DNA of 64,000 nucleotides from Beta vulgaris subsp. vulgaris (taxonomy: Eukaryota; Streptophyta; Magnoliopsida; Caryophyllales; Amaranthaceae): NCBI RefSeq assembly GCF_026745355.1, contig NC_079209.1, positions 43,082,888 to 43,146,887 on the forward strand, in the 5' to 3' direction. The notes below the pieces were generated by a model. That model was not told where the DNA came from, did no database searches, and worked only from the letters and a program-made list of their open reading frames with translations. The position numbers and the translations under genes are program-made. Positions 46,486-58,495 of the stretch are shown here, piece after piece; within the stretch, counting starts at the first letter, position 1, and each line of letters begins with the position of its first letter.

Positions 46486-49400
46486 CTGCAGGAAACAAGT
46501 TGAATCAAGTTTTGTGGCTTAACTAAGACAAGGTACTACAATTTTTTATATGGAGGTAATTAATTAAAGGATTTGCTTCTTATACACTATGAAGTGGCAC
46601 ATTGGCATGCCCATGGTACCGATTTTCGAATTCATTGAGTAAACTTATTTATTTGGTCGGCTTGGTCATATATAGATTAGCATAAGTTAGGACTGTAAGT
46701 GTAATGCGAGAAGTCCATAGTATAATTTATTACCGTCTGAATTTGTTGGATTGAATTAGATAAAAAAAAATTAGACCGGACTTGATTTCAAATTTGCGAG
46801 TTCAAATATTTTCGTACTAGATTTGGACTCAACTCTTTGAAGCCAAAAAAAAGTTCAGTTCTATCCAAAAATATTACATAGTGCATATATAGAAAAAATC
46901 TTTGATATTATATTTGAAGTTTTGGACTTTCAAATTGCAACTTTAAAGTCTGCTAACTAGTGCCTGATTTTAAATCACCTTAAAAAGTGAAAGGTCCAAA
47001 AAGTTTAAATTTTGTTATCTTGCTGAATGTTAAGAATTAAGATTATAAGAAAGGTATTTAATTATTATTTTTAAGTTGCGTTTTGTATTTTTAAATTTGC
47101 ATTTTATCATAGTATTTGAAGATGGATTTAACATTATTTATGTAATGTATGTAATGAATTTGAATTTTTAAATTTCAATCATCAAGAAACATTGTGAACC
47201 TTAATTGAAAAATAATTAATATAATATTAATGGACTGGTTTCGAGCTCAAAAAAGTTTCGTACTAGACTGCACTAAAAAGCCTCTAGATCCAATTTGGAC
47301 TCACTTACTCGAGTCCCAAAATCTTTGGGTTGTATTTGGATTTGATAAAGTCCAACCTAGTCTAACCAATTTATTCCTCGAACATATGTTATCTCAGAGT
47401 TGGTTAGTTTGGCTACCTAGTTGAAAAGTGCTCAGCCTAAAAGAACAGTGCATAAGTTTCAAAAAATTTAAAGGATTTTTTGATAATAACCACCTTATGT
47501 TTCACCTACTTTGATAATAACCACCTTATACTTTTTTTTTATTTTTGCCACCTTATCTTTACTAACTTTTCTAATTTCACCGCCACTTAATGTTTTCCGT
47601 CTATTTTTTTGGGAATTTGTATCATACACCCAGGTGTACCATGAACATGGTACACCCAAGGCTATATTTTTTCTCATTGCTCATTTATCATTTAAAACAT
47701 CCAAATAAGCATAATCACATAATAGATAGAGCTCCAAATGAACAAATGAATAACAAATAGTCTTGGGTGTACCATGCACATGGTACAGCATGGTACACCC
47801 GGGCGTATGATGGATGCACTCTATTTTTCTATCCAATGTGACTCCACCTATTGATGTCCCTCAATTCCATCCTATAACTTCATGATTCTTCCATTCTCCT
47901 CAAACCTTGTCCAATCTCTCTCAATTGTCGAAATTCTTCCAACTAAATCTACAATTAGGAGAGATTAGATTCATATATTGACTTTGTAGTTCAATATATG
48001 ACGAAATTTCAAAGATTACATTGACATATCGAGGAGGGATAAAAAGAAACAAAAGGAGCGAAACAATATTTTGGATGAAAAATGTTAGTGGTGCTGAAAT
48101 ATAAAAGGTTAGTAAAGTTAAGGTGGTAAATTAGAAAAAAAAAAGTATAAAGTGGTTATTTACGTAATGGGTAAAACATAAATTGGTTATTATCAAAAGT
48201 CCAAATTTAAAAAGTCTAAATTCAATATTTTTTTTTTGTTGAAACTGCTCCAAATGTAATGCTAATGAGTCCTAATTTTTAGGAGTCAGTGGCTATTGGA
48301 TTGTTTCATTCTAATATGATCTTGTATGTGGTCAACGCCTCCCAGATCTTAAGTACCACATATCTGGTTTATAGAAGTACTAGAAATTGGTATCAAGATC
48401 TTGAGGTTACATCCACAAAATAGAGAGCAAAGAAGAAGACGGTAAACATATATAACATGAGAGATGTCATCGTGGAGTCCAATGGTTGAAACTCCCACCT
48501 CCCAACCTCATGGTCGAGTGTTTGACTCTCTAATCAGCCTCAATATGAAGAGTTTGTGTAAGTGTTTTGTTTCAGGGTATAAATTCCTAGTTTCCAGTAA
48601 ACTCCTGAAAATTTTTAAATAAAGTTTAGGAGAGAAAAAAATTGTGGGTATTTTTGTAATTAACCATTGAAAGTAATATTTTCTTAAGATGTGTGGACAG
48701 GTTCCTCAGCATATGAAAAATAGGAGTTTCCCCATCCCATGAAATAGAGGACACTCTTCCTTTCTGGTGAGGGGGCAATCTTCACAAGCAAGTTAATTAA
48801 TTAGATAATTTCCTATGAAAAATGGTGGAAGTTGACGTGATCAATATGCAAGACATACATCAAATCGAGTTGAAGGTGGGTAGTGCTCCAAATAGTCAAA
48901 CGATTTGTTGTTGACGATGATGTGCATCAACAGCAAATGCAAGTGTCAGAGAAGTGCATCACAAATAGAACGAAAGCTCCAAAGTTGAAAGTTGGTGAAA
49001 TGTGCTTCAACAATGAAAATTGATGGTTGTGATGCGTGCATAACAAAATTTTGAAGAGAGGTGCTCCATAAACATCAAGAAATTTGTTGGAGCAACAAGG
49101 GCGTGTCGATAATGCTCCAAAATTACCGTCAATGAGTAATTGCTAGTGGTTTTATTATCCCATGATCTTAACTGGGCAATGCCTCACATATTTAAGGTAG
49201 CACTCCGATTTCTTCTAGGAAGTGCTATTTAGTAGAAACCTACCTATATGTTACTAGTTGAATTATATAATTTGCAGTTCATAAAAGAAATGTGTGTTTT
49301 CTAGCCTTTTTTCTCTCTTATTTTCCATTTATTTGGCTTATTTTTCCAACATTTTTTAGGTTTGGATTTTTTTCTTTAATTTTAATGGTAAGGATTGAGT

Positions 49401-52400
49401 TTTCAAAAATATTTATGTCCTTTTTTGTGTTTTTCAAATGACAAAGGTTACTAATTTTTTCCGATAGTTAAAAGTGGTTCAGGAAAAAAAAAAATCAAGA
49501 CACTACATGAAGCATGCACTGAGCGATTGAGTCCCCTCTTTTATTATGTTTTCTGAGAATTTTTAATACTACGTAAGACCAAATAAAAATAGTGTTTTGT
49601 AGGAAAAGATCTAAAGAAAATTTGATGTAAGAGTCGATCAATTTAGTATAATTGGTTGTTACTTGATGCTATATATATTGCAACATTCCGCAAAAAAAAA
49701 TCAACTTTCACTACAAGAAAAGGCCAAAACAACGACGGCTTCACTGCGACGGCTCTAAAAACAGTTGTTATTCTTGTAGTCAGCGACGGTTTAAAACAGT
49801 CGTTGCCACCGACGGCTTTTATAGTGATCAGCGACGGATAAACCGTCGTTGTTTATCAACGACCGTTTAGAACAGTCGTTAGTTTTATTATTTTAATTTT
49901 TAGATTTTTTTCAATTTAAGCAACTGTGTTAAACGGTCGCTGATGAGTGATGACAAAACAAAGTTTCGTGTTCTTCAGATCTGCTCTCTCTCTCCTCATT
50001 CCTCCCTCTCCTTACTCAACCGGTCAACCCTAATCCCTCATCTCTCTCCTCTTCAGATCTGCTCCTTCCTCCTCCCTCTCAATCCAACAGAGCAACGAAC
50101 GCTTATTGAAGAGATAGAGACTGAGGAGAGAGAAAGTGAAACGGAAAAAAAGAGAATCCAAAAAAAGGGTTTCAACTCCATCTCTAAGAAGGTAAGGGAT
50201 TTTGATTTCAAGTTTTTATTTTATTTTTCATCGTCTTTTTTTTAATTTCTCGAGTTCTAGGGTTTCCAATTTTCGATTTTTTTGGGTACTGATCTGAAAA
50301 TCTGTCACATTGTCGGCGGAGAAATCGTTCTTGAGTTGAAATTGTAGTACGTTTTTGTTTTTTCACTAATTTGATTTTCTTGTTGCTATTTTATCATGTT
50401 CCTTTATGTTTAGTTTTGATTTTTTTTTTTAGAAATTTTTGATTGTTTATTTTTTCAGGGTTTAGGTGGGAAATTCATGAGTCCCTCGGCTGTGAAAATG
50501 GAAGAATCAAAGCCTGCAATTTTGAACAGTGAGAACGGTTGTGAAATCGAAGCTCGATTCACTGAAATCTGCAATGTTCAATGTCTTCTTATCGACAGCA
50601 CCACCTGACCATCTCACCAAGTAATTTTTTTTCTTTCTCTTGTATCCAAATCTCCCACTTTGAAGTGCAATTCAAACAAATTATCGTTACTTACAGAAAA
50701 TACACTATATCTATATCTCTTTTGTTAATTCATTTGTTCCTACAATTTTAGATAATACTTGCTCACTTGTTCTTGTTGTCAAATCTACAAATTGATAAAT
50801 ACTCTGCTTTATGGTATTGAAATTAGAAGCAACTCACGCTCAATGTCTCTATCACGCTGAACTGCTAGTTTAGAATTGGAGAATACCTCTAGTTGTGAGA
50901 AGTAGAAACATGAAACATACACAAGCTGATTTCTTTTCCACTCAAAACAAGATTTGAAAAAAATGATATTTCTGATCTTTGAAAAAATATTGAAATCGGA
51001 TGGCAACACATTGTTGGTCTTCAACAAAAGCTTTTTTTTGAAAAATGTTTATGGAGATAGTTTGTAAAGAGACTGAGATCCATCTTCAATCATGGAACTA
51101 ATGTATGTTAGAATTCTACAGCTAATTTCATCTGTAGAAGGATGTAGAGTATTCGACCTCCGATTTCGGTCCATATTTTGAAGGACACAGAGACCTAGCT
51201 ATCCACATGATGATGGACACATAGACCTAGTAAGAACCATGGTAGGGGACAGTAAGAAGATTGCCCCAAGATGCTGTGATTTTTAATATTTTAGTTCTGA
51301 TCCATTAATTAAACAAGAGTACTGAGTATTGTTTTTATAATCATCTTAAAGTGTGAGTAAAAGATATTAACTGATTGTCATAGTTCAAGGTACATTTAGA
51401 AGTATGGTTTATTATCACTGTATGGCAATATGTAGCAAAGTATAAATAGAGCATTGATGCTAAATATCACTCGAAGTTTATGAATTATGATGACTCAGTG
51501 GCTATGTTGCCTTGTTTGGCTCCAGCTTGGAACTTTTTAGAAACCCTTGTTGCAGTACTGCAAATGGTGAAAATTGGTTACATACATACATATATGTGGT
51601 ACTGTACGTACTGATGGAACTTCGAACATATTCGAGGTTATTGGAGGATGTCAAAAGTCGGAAATCGGAATCTAGTATGCGACTAACCCATTATCCTGAA
51701 TATTTTAATTATAAGTTCATCATTGGCTGCAACTGGTAGAAGATAATTACTCTTGTGAGTCACACTTCTCTAAGAAAAATGGATTTAGGTTATTGAACGA
51801 AGAGAAGAAGAAAAGGGGGAAGGGTGAGTGGGGGAGAAACAACCTTAAAACATTGTTTGTGCCTGGCAAGTTGAATCATACTAACTTGAGGGACTTAGCT
51901 GCAGTGAGATTGGAATTCTACAGTAAGTAAGAGGCATAAACATGAAATGAGCCACTTAAAATTGTTGAAGTAGGGGCTCAATCTAGGTGTTGTTGGACTC
52001 TTATTCTGTAGCAAAGTAATGTACAGCACACTAAAATGCAATGGAAGTGACTTTATGTGCTGAAATGAGTTATAAACTAGCAGCATTTTGCTCTGTGGAA
52101 TCTGAATTACTTTTAAATGCTTTAAATTGATACATGCATTGTTAAGTCATATTTTATGCATTGATCTTGTGGCTTGGGAGGGTCTGGAGTTTGGCCTATG
52201 AATTGAGGAGTGACTGTGGTGTATAATGGGTTTTCTTTTTTCCTACCTCTCTCTTTTGGATTGACAAATGGTGATAATATCCTCGCAGTATTGGTGGATT
52301 TGTTCCAGTAAATTTTTAAAGTGAAGGGACTTCTATTATCTTTTACATCTAGAACTTGTTTTGTAATAGACTAGGCCTATCTTACTTATCCAGAATGTTG

Positions 52401-55400
52401 GGTTGCTTCAGTACTAAATGTCCAGATGCTCGAATGGAATGGTTTAGTAAGATTACCACTCTTTTTTCATTCAAGTCAATTTTGCGATAGTCTATAAGAT
52501 AATATATATTTGTGCTGCATTAGTAGTTCACTAACCAAACTAAACCAAGCATCAATTATTTCTGATAAGGTTAAGGCTCCTACAAAAGTATATTGCTCAT
52601 TTTACGTTTTTTCTCATTAACTTTTTATGCTCATTTTAACTTGTGTTGTCATAATTCCCAAATTCGGTTATGTGCTTGAATGTGATTTGTTACCGATTTA
52701 TTGATGGTTTGACTTATGCGATAAACTCATCGGATGATTTCAACTTTGACAGGTTGTACATACACAAGCCCATTATTTATCTGATGATGCAGCAAGCCAT
52801 CAAGGAAGGGAAGTTAGTCCCTGCTGCAAAACATTTTTGTAATTTATGAGAGTTAGAATATGTGAAGAAATGTGACTTTGAAGCTTTTGTTGTCACAACA
52901 TACTTATGATCTTTGTGGTCATTTTCAATCTTGCGTCTTCTGACTTTTAGGGAATTTTTGTGTAAATTAGTTATTTAGTTTATAAAGTACTTTGACCAAT
53001 ACTGTGGAATGGTAAAAAAATTATGTCTACAATTTTGCTTTGTGATATTAATTTGTTGTTGAATTCTCTAATTGAATGATTATTCAATTGTTATTCTTCA
53101 TTCTTTTCTATTCTCAAGTTTCTTCCATTGCATTTTATTCTTTGTGATATTAATTTGTTATTCTTCAGCCTGCATTATAAAAGACTTGAATTAACGACCG
53201 CTTTAAGCAGACGTTAAACAATCAACGACTGCTTTAAGCAGTCGTTAAATCAACGACTGTTTTAAACCGTCGCTGATTTAACGACTGTTATAAACCGTCG
53301 TTGATTTAACGACAGCTTAAAGCGGTCGTTGGAATGAAGTCAACGACGGCTTCAGGACGCAGTCGGTGATTGGGTGCAGAACGGTCGGTGATACTTCACC
53401 GACGGCCGAACCGTCGTTGATTACTTAATCACCGACCATTTCTCCAACGTCCGACTTTCAACGACGGCTGGCCGTCGTTGATCATAATAGCGACAGCTTT
53501 TTTCTCATTAGCGACGGCTTTAAGCGGTCGTTGTTGACGTATTTTCTTGTAGTGTTTCGGGGTTAAATTTGTATTTTGTGCCGTCTTTTTTTTTTTTCAT
53601 TTTGTTATTCAGTTAAGTGGTTTGACAAAGAGTCAATTTATTGTTATGTGGAATTGCTCAAAAAAGGACGAAAAATATAAAGGTGAAACAAGAAGTCAAA
53701 CCCTAACTTCCCCTATTCCTTTTTTACCAGTTAAGGGATGTCATGGATGATTTCATCCATGGCAAGCCCCTCTTTCTTTTTATTTTCAATTTTTAGTTCA
53801 TTGGAACAAAGTAGTCTCTCTTTATGAGATTTTTTTCAAACCTTGTTATGAGGATTTTAGTCTCTGTTGTGGAGATCTCCTTCTCCCATGTGAGAGTTGT
53901 GAGTATGATTTTTTGTCTTCAGGTATCAATAATTGTTCTCATTGGTTGAACTTCGAGACTCAACGTGAAGGTATTGAAATATCCGCTGCGGTTTACATGG
54001 CTCGATCAAGAATGGTCTTCTCAAACTATGTCAGAATGATAAACTTACTCATCAATAGCTACTTGATTCAACAAATACAAGGGGGTTGCGATATATTGCT
54101 CGTCTGGTTCATTGTAGTTTCTTGGAAGACGAATCTGATGTAACCTTGTTTGATTGTTTTTTAATTTGTTTTTTCTTTAATACCTATTGTATATTTCGTT
54201 TGGCCTTCAATTAATGAAATTTCTCTTTTAAAAATAAAATAAAATAAGAAGTCAACCTATTTCACTTTTTTTTAAGAGGTGCCAACATCTTTCACTTGAA
54301 AGTTGCAATTTGTTGTTTTTTCTATTTTTAATAACTTGTCTCATGTTTGTTCTACTATTTTTCCAGACATTTTGTTAATTTTTAATTAAATAAACCTTCT
54401 GTAGAATTTCTTTCTCAATTTTATTAGGTTTTCTTTTTTTTTATTTTGCCATTTCTCTCTACCTTGTCCGTTTTTCTATCACACTTTTGGACTTCCACTT
54501 TCTCTCTTAAAGTCAAGTGAGTAAATTTCCTTGAAAAAAAGTTATGTGAGTATGTTAAGAAGGAATGAAAGCAGTACTTATTTGGTTTCTTCATACCAAA
54601 GAAATAATTTGAACTTTCCTTACAAAATGCCCTAATTTACTCTAACTAGTTTTAGGCCCGATAATTATATATTTTTATTATAAAACAATAACATCAAGTA
54701 TTACTTGATTTAGTGGTTAAGACTTCGAAGTTTTGTTAATATATACCACACTTTGGACACTTTTAAAAAATAAGTACCTAGGTTGTCTGGAATTTTATAC
54801 AAATACCAACTTTCAACCATTGTTTTTGGAATCAGTACCACTTAATAGATTTTCGCAAAACCGTTTGTTTTGCTCCGTTAGTGACATGTGAAATTACTTT
54901 TTACCTTACATTATTTTCATCCACCACCAACATCTCCAAGACTCCATGAAACTCACTACTCTTGCGATCCTTTTCTCTCCTAACCACCATTACGATGTAG
55001 TGGTGATAGTATTGTGAGGTGGGTCGATTGTTTGGTAGGTGTAGGTGGTGGTGGTTTTGTAGTTGGTTAGGATGGTGCACTTTTAGAGTAAATTGGATGG
55101 TGGAGTGGGATGATTTTTGAGTGGGTGGAGGTGGTGATGGTTTTGTAATTGGTTGTGGTTGTGGGTGTGTCGATTTTTGGGTGGGTGTGGGTAGTGGTGG
55201 TGGCGGTAACGGTGGCAAGCATGGCTGTCGCATGTAGTAGGGGCGGTTGTGATGGTGGTGGAAGGGCAAAGTTGTAATTTCGTGTGCCACTAACTGAGCA
55301 AACTAATGTTTTTTGCAAGATTTGTTAAATGGTAGTGATTCCAAAAAAATTTAATCAACCTTGGTATTTATATAAAATTTCAGACAACCTAGGTGTTTAT

Positions 55401-56220
55401 TTCAAAAAAGTGCCCAAAGTATGGTATTTATCAACAAATTTTCCTTAAGACTTTAGTTTATTTTTTTTTATTCGAATGAGTAAGACTTTAGTTTATGCTT
55501 GTGATAATAGGATCGAATCTTATACAATACATTTTCTATTTTTTTTTTATTATATGTGAATTAATAATTATATGGTGTTAAACACTCTACGAAAAAATAC
55601 CACGTGGCATCATTTATGGTTTACGAAAAAAAAAACTCTCGTTTTCCTATAATTTAAATATTAAATCCACATGAAAGTACTAGTATTATTTTTCTTCATG
55701 GTTGTTGTTTATGCATTGATTGCATTTTATATTTCAATTGGTACTATAACTCATTCAACATTATTAATAGAAGGCAGGAATATTGTTAACACTTACGTCC
55801 AGTTTCATGAGTGACATGGGCAAAGAATGCAGCAACTTCACGCTTAGTAACGTCAGAGGATCCTCCAGTGCCAAACTGAGGATAGGATTTGAGAGCATTC
55901 AAGAAAGCAGACCTGGTGTAGAATCTCTTACCAGCACAGTTAGCGTCAGCTTGGCCAATGATCCCATTAAAGAACTGATCGGTCACCAAACTCGGGACCG
56001 AACCACCACCACTCGGGGTGGAGGGGGTTGACGGTGTGGGTTTAGAACGACAAGGACCTTGTTGGCACCCATCGCCGCAGTAGGCGTCTGTGGTGCCGCA
56101 GAAACCAAATTTGCTACAACATAAATTAGAGGCACAGCCACAGTTTTGAGCCACGACTAGGGTGCTTGACATACAAGCAATTGCCATGAGTATGGTAAAA
56201 ATTGGACCAAGGGAAGACAT
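46085..56220 (-). CDS. Class IV chitinase (GH19, hevein domain), two exons
   Basis: Coding exons are 56220-55797 and 46485-46085. Joined they give 825 nt, 274 residues plus stop, the normal size for class IV. The enzyme hydrolyses beta-1,4 bonds of chitin in fungal walls and is secreted. A signal peptide ('[20 protein letters not shown]', cleaved near residue 25) is followed by a Cys-rich hevein chitin-binding domain (about 26-57), a Pro/Thr hinge (about 58-73) and the GH19 domain. Family signatures are present: '[15 protein letters not shown]' through 'YPQFG', and '[10 protein letters not shown]'. The catalytic pair is Glu139 in HETG and Glu148 in YIEE, the second placed by family analogy. 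The splice, 'ggac|gtaagt' to 'ctgcag|attttt', restores 'HETGHFCYIEE'. Both frames are clean, so the gene may work despite its 9.3-kb intron. Chitinases of this class are commonly defence-induced; nothing in the sequence proves that here. Confidence 0.93.
47473..48202. mobile_element. Mutator-type MITE A (730 bp)
   Basis: Long imperfect inverted ends ('ggattttttgataataacc' and 'ggacttttgataataacc' on the other strand) extend over about 130 bp. They are flanked by a 9-bp target duplication AAATTTAAA (47464-47472 and 48203-48211), the size typical of Mutator-like elements. No protein is encoded. The TSD is AT-only, so its weight is less than that of a mixed sequence. Confidence 0.8.
47609..47820. 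mobile_element. Small MITE nested in MITE A
   Basis: Inverted ends containing 'tatcatacacccaggtgtac' and, on the other strand, 'catcatacgcccgggtgtac' surround about 100 bp. Candidate 8-bp target duplication CTATTTTT (47601-47608 and 47821-47828) would fit a hAT-type insertion. Internal 'ggtgtaccatgnacatggta' hairpins occur near both ends. Confidence 0.65.
49943..50245 (+). other. Leader-like open frame inside CACTA 3
   Basis: A 100-codon frame over a CT-rich tract ('ctctctctcctcattcctcc') and a purine-rich tract. Its composition resembles a plant 5' UTR rather than a protein. It is followed by 'aagaag|gtaagg', a good splice donor, at about 50189. I read it as a captured or evolved leader exon, not a coding gene. 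Confidence 0.4.
50477..50608 (+). CDS. Small ORF of unknown function inside CACTA 3
   Basis: 43 codons, starting '[15 protein letters not shown]' and ending 'CLLIDSTT'. It lies just after a polypyrimidine-AG ('ttttttcag') that could be a splice acceptor paired with the donor near 50189. Composition is more balanced than its surroundings. I do not recognise it; it could be a captured exon or chance. Confidence 0.3.
   Translation: MSPSAVKMEESKPAILNSENGCEIEARFTEICNVQCLLIDSTT
52754..52849 (+). CDS. Exon-like segment inside CACTA 3
   Basis: After 'caactttgacag', a good acceptor, there are 31 codons including '[14 protein letters not shown]' and '[11 protein letters not shown]' and then a stop. 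Its base composition is coding-like compared with the AT-rich flanks. No family is recognised. Possible last exon of a transcript that starts near 49950. Confidence 0.35.
   Translation: MYIHKPIIYLMMQQAIKEGKLVPAAKHFCNL
53700..54245 (+). mobile_element. Short non-LTR retroposon (546 bp)
   Basis: Flanked by a 10-bp direct repeat AAGAAGTCAA (53690-53699 and 54246-54255) and ending in an A-rich tail ('aaaaataaaataaaat'). The 3' end ('ttcgtttggccttcaattaa' then 'tgaaatttc') resembles plant L1 3' ends. It is far too short for RT, so it is an internally deleted LINE or a SINE-like sequence. A 76-codon frame within has no domain. Confidence 0.7.
54726..55444. mobile_element. Mutator-type MITE B (719 bp)
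   Basis: Inverted ends of about 150 bp: 'gttttgttaatatatacc' and, on the other strand, 'aatttgttgataaatacc', continuing with 'cacctaggttgtctg'-type blocks on both sides. They are flanked by a 9-bp target duplication TTAAGACTT (54717-54725 and 55445-55453). The middle is rich in ggtggt words, which translate on the minus strand as a His/Pro/Thr-rich frame without meaning. Confidence 0.85.
55797..56220 (-). CDS. Chitinase exon 1
   Basis: ATG at 56220-56218, the first in frame after the leader and followed at once by a signal peptide, which decides the start. It codes for the signal peptide, hevein domain ('[17 protein letters not shown]'), hinge and the first half of the GH19 domain up to '[10 protein letters not shown]'. 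It ends in phase 1 at the donor 'gtaagt'. Confidence 0.93.
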
Positions 56221-56290
56221 TTTGGAGTTTGATGATAGGGGAGGAATGGCAAAGCAAGTGTGGATGAGGAAACTAGAGACGAGAAAAGAG

Positions 56291-56299
56291 GTTTATATA
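56291..56299 (-). promoter_or_regulatory. TATA box of the chitinase gene
   Basis: 'tatataaac' on the minus strand, about 70 nt before the start codon, giving a leader of roughly 40 nt. It is the only good TATA motif this close to the gene. Confidence 0.65.
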
Positions 56300-56339
56300 G
56301 AAAATGAAAGAGAGGTTATCTATGGAAATACTTTTCTTT

Positions 56340-56680
56340 AGGGGAATCTAAGGAATTACATTTCTTAAGTGGTTTAGCCACTTAATTACTAGCTCATATG
56401 CACGCGATTCGTGCGACGACATATTATCATCAATACGTACTGACATTAAAAAGCATTAGAGACGCTAATATTATTTTATTGTAATTTAATTTGATAATTG
56501 TAACTTTTTTTTCAATGTGATAAATAAACATGTATCATAGTATACTATGAGTTGATATTATTGGATGATATATAATAATGTTTTTATATATATGTGCAAT
56601 TTATTGCTTAATATTACATTGAGAAATTGGATGGTATAAACCTATTTCTTTAATGTATATAAGATATAAACATATTTATA

Positions 56681-56756
<76 letters not shown>

Positions 56757-58480
56757 CATATTTCTACTTAAACAAATAATGAGATAGTTTATCCCATCTA
56801 ACACAAACAACTAATACGAACCCTAAAGAAATTAATTGATAAATTATCCTAACCGGCACATACGAAAATTATAAAATAAAGCCAAAAAAATTTAAAATAA
56901 AAAGAGGAGACTATCCTCTTATTTCTTGGTATGTTTATGGAATGTTAAATGTATGTTCTTTGAAATAGTAATTGCGAATCGAAGATTAGGTAGAAAAAAA
57001 CTTTGTAAAATTTTGGTTTGTAATTGTTTGAAATTGCTTTAGTTATATAATTTTAATTTTCAATCAAAAATTTCACTTTTTAAGCATATTTTTTAGGAAA
57101 ATTTTATGTATACATTACATCTTACTATAAGTTAGGAAATTTTAACTTTTCTTACTTCGCATAATTAGATTAGGAAGAAATTGAAGATTTTAAAATAAGT
57201 ACTTTTTGATAAATAAAGGACAGAAAAGTAACTTTACAGAGGAAACCATAGCTTCCCCATAGCGCTTACATAATAGAGATTAGTAAAATTCTATTTTATT
57301 ATTTCTTTTTTTTTAAAAAAAAAGTGAGTTATTTTGACAGAAAAAGAGTGGATATTTATTCACTCAAAGCAGCTATACATCAACCCTAACAAAGATTTGA
57401 GCTTCACATATAATCTCTCCAAGCCATACACACATGACATCTTACTCTTACCTAATACCTACTAGAAAGCCTTCTTTATTTTGACCTAAAACCTGTTAAA
57501 CAAGTTAAATTACTTTTTTATTTTTATTGACACAGTTGGATCATGTAAGACATTCATATTACCCAATACACTTAGGGAGTGGCAGACAAGCTCAAAGATG
57601 AGGTGGCAGAGGAGTCAAAGGTTGGTAATGAAGAGTAATTAGGTTGTTCCCTTGTGGTAGCGGTGATTATGGTGGGTGTGGAAATTGAGAGGGGAGAACG
57701 ATTAGTGTGGTGGTGATTGGAAGTTGTTAACGGTGTTTTTGTTGGGTGATGGGGTGGGAGCTGGTGGTGATTATTTGCTTGTGATAAAGCTGTCTTGGAA
57801 TAGGATTGGTCAAGTGTAGCGGTGGAGGTGGTTATGATGGTGGATTAGTGGATGCAGAGGAGTAGAGAGGATTTCAGAAATTAAAATTAAAATTGAAATA
57901 AAATAAGCTTAGACTAATTAGAATTAGATACATATCCATTTTTATTTAATAAACTGGTTAACTCAATTTAACAACTAAATTAAATGCTCATCTCAAGAAC
58001 ATTATGAATAAAGGTGAGATTATCTTGAAAATATTTAAAGGTTACACAATTAGTAGTAAATCACCAAAAGATGAAATTATTAAAATCAAATTTTCTAAAT
58101 TATTAGGTTTATTACTCCTTCTATGCACAAATAAATCCACCCAATATAGTCAACTTATCTAAATAAATGTTCCTTTACTATTTATCTCTCATGGATACGT
58201 GTTCTCATATCCACTAGATAATATAATACCCAAGCCATCTTCGCTTTCTCCAATTATTGAATGTGTATGTCTTACGTGTTATATTTTACGGTATAACTTA
58301 TTATGTAACAAAATCTCATATGTGCAAATTATTATAACTGTTTCATGTCATATTAAACTCTTTTATACCATTATTAGTGTGCTTCATATTATTTCAGAGC
58401 TTTTTTAAATTTCTTTCATGTCATTTATTAAAAAAAACGTATGTCATTGTTTGTATGTTCATGTAGTTATTACTAAATTA
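56340..58480. other. AT-rich intergenic stretch
   Basis: No supported gene. It holds a long (AT)n run (56685-56754) and a ggtggt-rich patch near 57650-57850 that resembles the middle of MITE B in composition but shows no inverted ends. Confidence 0.45.
56685..56754. repeat. (AT)n microsatellite
   Basis: About 70 bp of uninterrupted AT dinucleotides. Confidence 0.95.
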
Positions 58481-58495
58481 TATGTGATTTTTCAG

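Larger units (their letters stand above)
49709..53554. mobile_element. CACTA element 3 (3846 bp) in the chitinase intron
   Basis: Ends 'CACTACAAGAAAA' and its inverse '...ttttcttgtagtg', with a 3-bp target duplication TTT (49706-49708 and 53555-53557). Subterminal zones (49730-49940 and 53180-53530) are dense in 'cgacggct' and 'aacgaccgctttaagcagtc' repeats. The subterminal family differs from that of CACTA 1 and 2. The interior has no transposase but has gene-like parts: a CT-rich leader, splice-like sites and two short coding-like stretches. Confidence 0.92.
46486..55796 (-). other. Chitinase intron (9311 bp) filled with mobile elements
   Basis: GT-AG boundaries are gtaagt at 55796 and tgcag ending at 46486. 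Identified inside it are a Mutator-type MITE with a nested MITE, a CACTA element, a short retroposon and a second Mutator-type MITE, together about 5.8 kb. The remainder (46486-47463, 48212-49705, parts of 54256-54716 and 55454-55796) is AT-rich with no gene that I recognise. Confidence 0.88.

Noticed and set aside
48455..48610. tRNA-derived SINE
   Set aside because: There is a weak resemblance to A and B promoter boxes ('gtccaatggttgaaac', 'ggtcgagtgtttgactc') but no clear tail or target duplication.
54901..55290. His/Pro-rich 129-codon frame
   Set aside because: It lies in the ggtggt-skewed middle of a MITE with target duplication; composition alone explains the open frame.
46085..56220. 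Two separate chitinase fragments or pseudogenes
   Set aside because: The halves join in phase through canonical GT-AG sites to a normal 274-residue class IV enzyme, so one gene with a long intron is the better reading.
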